A stretch of DNA of 24,235 nt. Source: Neoconidiobolus thromboides FSU 785 (lineage: Eukaryota; Entomophthoromycota; Entomophthoromycetes; Entomophthorales; Neoconidiobolaceae). The stretch covers positions 1-24,235 of the forward strand of contig MU626521.1 in the NCBI GenBank assembly GCA_025603075.1, given 5' to 3'. The translations under genes were made by a program, and so were the position numbers. The notes beneath the pieces were generated by a model. The model did no database searches. It had not been told where the DNA came from and saw only the letters and a program-made list of their open reading frames with translations. Numbering within the stretch: the first letter of the stretch is position 1; every line of letters begins with the position of its first letter. Positions 20,901 through 24,235 of this stretch are shown here, piece after piece.

Positions 20901-22097
20901 AAGAATATCATGTGGTGTTAGTATTAACTAGTAATTATTTATTATTTTAAGTTTTATTATGCTAACTAATTAATTTTTTATTAGCTGATAAATTATTAAT
21001 GGCCTATCATTTAGAAGTACTAAATGATAGTAGTGGAAAAATATCTACTTTATCTACTAAATTAAGTGAGAATGTAGCTTATTTTCGAATTGGACAAAAC
21101 GGGAACCAAAAATTATTAATATCAGTGAAGCATAATTCCTTAAAATCTTATTTTAAAACCATGGAATTTGTTAATATGAATAATGAAACGAAATTATCTC
21201 AAAAAAACAAATTATTATGGCATTCAAAATATAAAACAGGATTAAGATTTTTAAAGGTAAGCAAGGATTATAGAAATTAAAGCTTAATAATTTTTGATAT
21301 TAATTAGTTTTTTCCTATAGAAATTTTATGTAGCTACTATTGCCAATAATGTTAGCTTTTTAAAAACTAGACTAGCTATTGCTTGCGGGCCAGGTTTTGA
21401 AATTGTTTCTTTAGATGCTTTAGATAGAAATTATAGTAAATATTTATAAAGATTACTGATAAATATATTTAATAATATTTAATATTGATATTAATTTTGA
21501 TTAGGTGTACCTGAACTTACCGACCCAATTATAGCAAGTGATTCAAATTTATTTTCAAGATTTGTAAATGCAACACCACTTTCTATGTTAAGAGCTAATC
21601 CTGGGGAATTTTTACTTTGTTATAAAGGTAATATTATATTATATCATTTATTACTATTATAATATTTCTATTTAATTTTTTATATTAGGTTTTGGATTAT
21701 ATATTTCAAACAATGGTAAAACTTCACGTGGCAAACAATCTGTTGTTGAATGGCTAGCTTCACCAACTAATTTTAGTAAGTTTATTACTTTATTATTATA
21801 TTATATTAATAATATTATCAATTTATTTATTTAATTTTAGAATTAATTTATCCCAATTTAATATGCTTTGATACAAATTTAATTGAAATAAGAAGGATAG
21901 ACACTGGAGAATTATTACAAGTTATCTTGTGTAATAATTTAATCTTATCTAATCCAACTGATCTTAATCAAGTTGAAACTCAATGTATCACTGATACTAA
22001 AAATCAATCAGGCCAAAGATTATTTCGTATTTTAGCACAACCACAAACAATTCCACCTTCTCCTGCTGGTGTTATGGATTCTTATGATTCTAAATAA
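17917..22097 (+). CDS. ROM2: Rho1 guanine nucleotide exchange factor, Rom2-like (DEP-DH-PH-CNH)
   Basis: Twelve exons: join(17917..18771, 18827..19099, 19146..19334, 19389..20096, 20158..20322, 20383..20725, 20781..20930, 20985..21256, 21321..21435, 21505..21627, 21689..21775, 21841..22097), 1178 residues. Rom1/Rom2 proteins activate Rho1 at the plasma membrane in cell-wall integrity signalling. The N-terminus (1-250) is Pro/Ser/Asn-rich, with two imperfect copies of a 29-residue unit (44-72, 73-100). A DEP-like region spans about 265-350, followed by the fungal TCSIIEPCNQYGCPTR motif. The DH domain begins at KRQELIFETIKTERDF (about 463) and has FVGRATTRLGRYPLL; PH is about 690-835; CNH (citron homology) about 850-1150, ending near YPNLICFDTNLIEIRR. 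All eleven introns are GT-AG, 46-69 nt. Its tail converges on RFC2, 122 bp away. Confidence 0.95.
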
Positions 22098-22219
22098 TTA
22101 CAACTATATCACATCAAAGTTAATATTAGAAAATAATCAATATTTCATATTTAATAAATTAATATTCAATTAAAATAATAACAATAATATAAAAATAAAC
22201 TTTTATTTTATATAATGAA

Positions 22220-23674
22220 CTATTTATTATTTGCAATAGTAAATAATAATTCTAAAAGATTAAGATAATCGTCTCCACCTAAAGCACAAGCTACATCCAC
22301 TTTACCTAAACAAATACCAATATTTGCTTTTTGTAGTGTAGTTAAGTGGACACTTTTTAATATAAATTTACGAATCTAGAAATAATAAATATAATTAATA
22401 ATTAATAATTAATAATTAAAACTTACTTGTTGTAAAATACTATCTAATGGATATCCATCAGCAATAATTGTTTTACAAGCTTCAATCATGTCACCACTAC
22501 CTTTAGTCATAGTTGTATTTAATAGAGTCTCGATTACATTATCCGGTATTACCTTAATAAATTTTTTATTAATAATTTGATTTGATTTAATAATTAATAC
22601 TCTAAATTAACTTACTCCAGCAATTTCATCTACTTGTTTACAAGTTAATTTTTCTTCATAATATTTTTGAGAAGATTGTAATAACATAATAGCTCTTCTC
22701 AAATCCCCATTACATGTCGTTATTAATTTTTCAAGTGCCTAAATAAATATATTACTTAACTAAATAACCTTTACAATTTTAATTGTTAACTACTTCATTA
22801 TCATAATTCAACCCTTCACTTTCACAAATAAATTGCAATCTTTTTAATCCCAATTCTTGTGGTATTGGTTTAAATCGAAATTTAGCGCATCGAGAAGCTA
22901 ATGGCTCAATAATACTAAAATATTAATTATAAAATTATTAGTCCTTTTAATAATTAAGTTGAATTGAATTGAATTACCGAGAAACGTAATTACAAATCAA
23001 ACAAAATCTAGTAACTTTAGAATGCTCTTCCATAATACGTCTTAATGCAGCTTGTGCATCACTGGTTAATGAATCAGCTTCATCTAATATAATAATTTTA
23101 TAACTGATTGAATGGCCATTAGCACTTTCATAAAAAAAATTAATGGATTTAAAAGAATGCTAATTAGGAATGTTAATCTAATTACTTAACCCCAGTACTC
23201 ACACTTCTTTTTGCAAAATTTTTAACTTTTTCTCTTACTACAGCAATTCCTCTTTCATCAGAAGCATTCAGTTCTAAGACCTTTTCTTTAAGTTCTTTTT
23301 CTCTGTAATTTGAAATTTAAAAATGATGAATAATTATTAATCATGAACTCTCACTTACCCATACAACTCTCTAGCTAAAGCTAAAATACTACTTGTTTTT
23401 CCAGTACCTGGTGGACCATAAAACAATAAATGAGGTAGCTAAATAGAGATAAGGGAATTGAAATCAACATTTAAAAAATAAAAATAAAAATAAAAATCAA
23501 TCTACATTCTTGGAAGTGATACTTTTACGTAAAACTTGAACAATTTCTTCTTGAGCACTGATTTCACTCATATCCTTTGGACGACTATTAACTTGATTAA
23601 TTTTATCTTATTTCAACTCAATATCCCTTTAATTACTATTTTTCAATCCATGGTAAATTTGTTTTCGTGGCCAT
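22220..23674 (-). CDS. RFC2: Replication factor C subunit 2 (clamp loader AAA+ ATPase)
   Basis: Nine exons: complement(22220..22375, 22427..22552, 22616..22738, 22794..22914, 22978..23159, 23203..23302, 23359..23438, 23506..23584, 23637..23674), 334 residues. RFC loads PCNA onto primed DNA. Motifs: PWIEKYRPK near the N-terminus, Walker A GPPGTGKT (47-54), [10 protein letters not shown], Walker B IILDEADS (122-129), sensor 1 [18 protein letters not shown] with the SRC motif, and GDLRRAI (sensor 2 region). EIAGVIP and the C-terminal helices resemble yeast Rfc2 (human RFC4) rather than Rfc3, Rfc4 or Rfc5; the assignment among paralogues rests on my reading of these motifs. Introns are 43-67 nt, all GT-AG. 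Start: first ATG, directly ahead of the conserved block, about 150 bp inside the right inverted arm. Confidence 0.95.
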
Positions 23675-23815
23675 TATAAAATTAAAAAAGTAAGCATCCA
23701 AATTTTGTAAGTTTTCGATTTCATTCATAATTTCTCTAGTTTCCAGGTTTAGTAAATTGATGAATAGTATTAAAAGTAAAAGTAAAATAAAATAATGAAA
23801 GTAAAAAATAAGAGT

Positions 23816-24235
23816 AATTTATTTAATTACTTAATATAATAATATACTCATCTAAATACTTAATTATGCAATTATCTAAATTTAAAATTTAAAATAATGT
23901 TTTTATAATAAATTAATATAAGCTCAATAGAAATAGTTAAATTATATCCATAGATATTATGAATCAATACATCATTTAAATCAGATTGTTCTTTTAACTT
24001 TTATTTGTATTAAAATGGACTGTATTATCTACAAATCTACAATATTTCAACTCAAAGTATGCAAATTCTTACATGACGTATATAAAAAATATAAAATTCA
24101 ACTTTTAATTTGAGATTCTTGATTTTTAATGTAACTAAATTATTATACTTTGGATATGTTTCTTTAATTAAAAATAGTCAATAATTATACACATTTAAAC
24201 ATAAGTAATAGTTAATATGATGAATATTATATGTA
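23816..24235 (-). repeat. Right arm of terminal inverted repeat
   Basis: Reverse complement of 1-421, with one missing base relative to the left arm and a few substitutions at the inner end. The start codon of RFC2 (23674) lies 141 bp from the inner edge, so the RFC2 promoter is either in that gap or partly within the repeat. Confidence 0.93.

Overview
The window is AT-rich eukaryotic nuclear DNA, almost certainly fungal. It holds nine protein genes, all intact and all split by many short introns. By joining exons in frame I place 54 introns of 43 to 83 nt: 53 are GT-AG and one is AT-AC. The gene set is fungal in flavour: mitochondrial phosphatidylserine decarboxylase, an Ies6/YL1 subunit of INO80, a Rom2-type Rho1 exchange factor with DH-PH-CNH, an Ipk2/Arg82 kinase and a Tgl/SDP1-family patatin protein. 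All stops are TAA or TAG. The probable U12-type intron points to an early-diverging lineage, because most ascomycetes lack the minor spliceosome. I cannot name the species.

Layout. Positions 1-421 and 23816-24235 are near-identical inverted arms that end at the same base, so the window looks like a whole contig or element bounded by a repeat. After the left arm, 422-1518 is non-coding and holds two copies of a short MITE-like repeat around a more GC-rich island. PSD1 (-, 1519-3304) and IES6 (-, 3905-4615) follow. IES6 shares a 174 bp divergent promoter with an oligopeptidase B gene (+, 4790-7160). A gene-poor stretch (7161-8763) carries another MITE copy and a 41-nt inverted repeat. Then come a small DH-PH RhoGEF (+, 8764-10260), a region with a 160 bp hairpin repeat, a type II membrane nucleotide pyrophosphatase (+, 11137-12826), three MITE copies in 13144-13625, and the inositol polyphosphate kinase (+, 13687-14725). 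A patatin-family gene with both catalytic residues replaced converges on it (-, 14931-17233). The full-length Rom2-like RhoGEF (+, 17917-22097) converges with replication factor C subunit 2 (-, 22220-23674).

The genes do not form a pathway cluster; they are ordinary cell functions (lipids, chromatin, replication, Rho and inositol signalling). The unusual content is in gene structure (AT-AC intron, 8-nt microexon, start codon split by an intron), in one pseudoenzyme, and in the repeats, including the 24 kb-spanning inverted arms.
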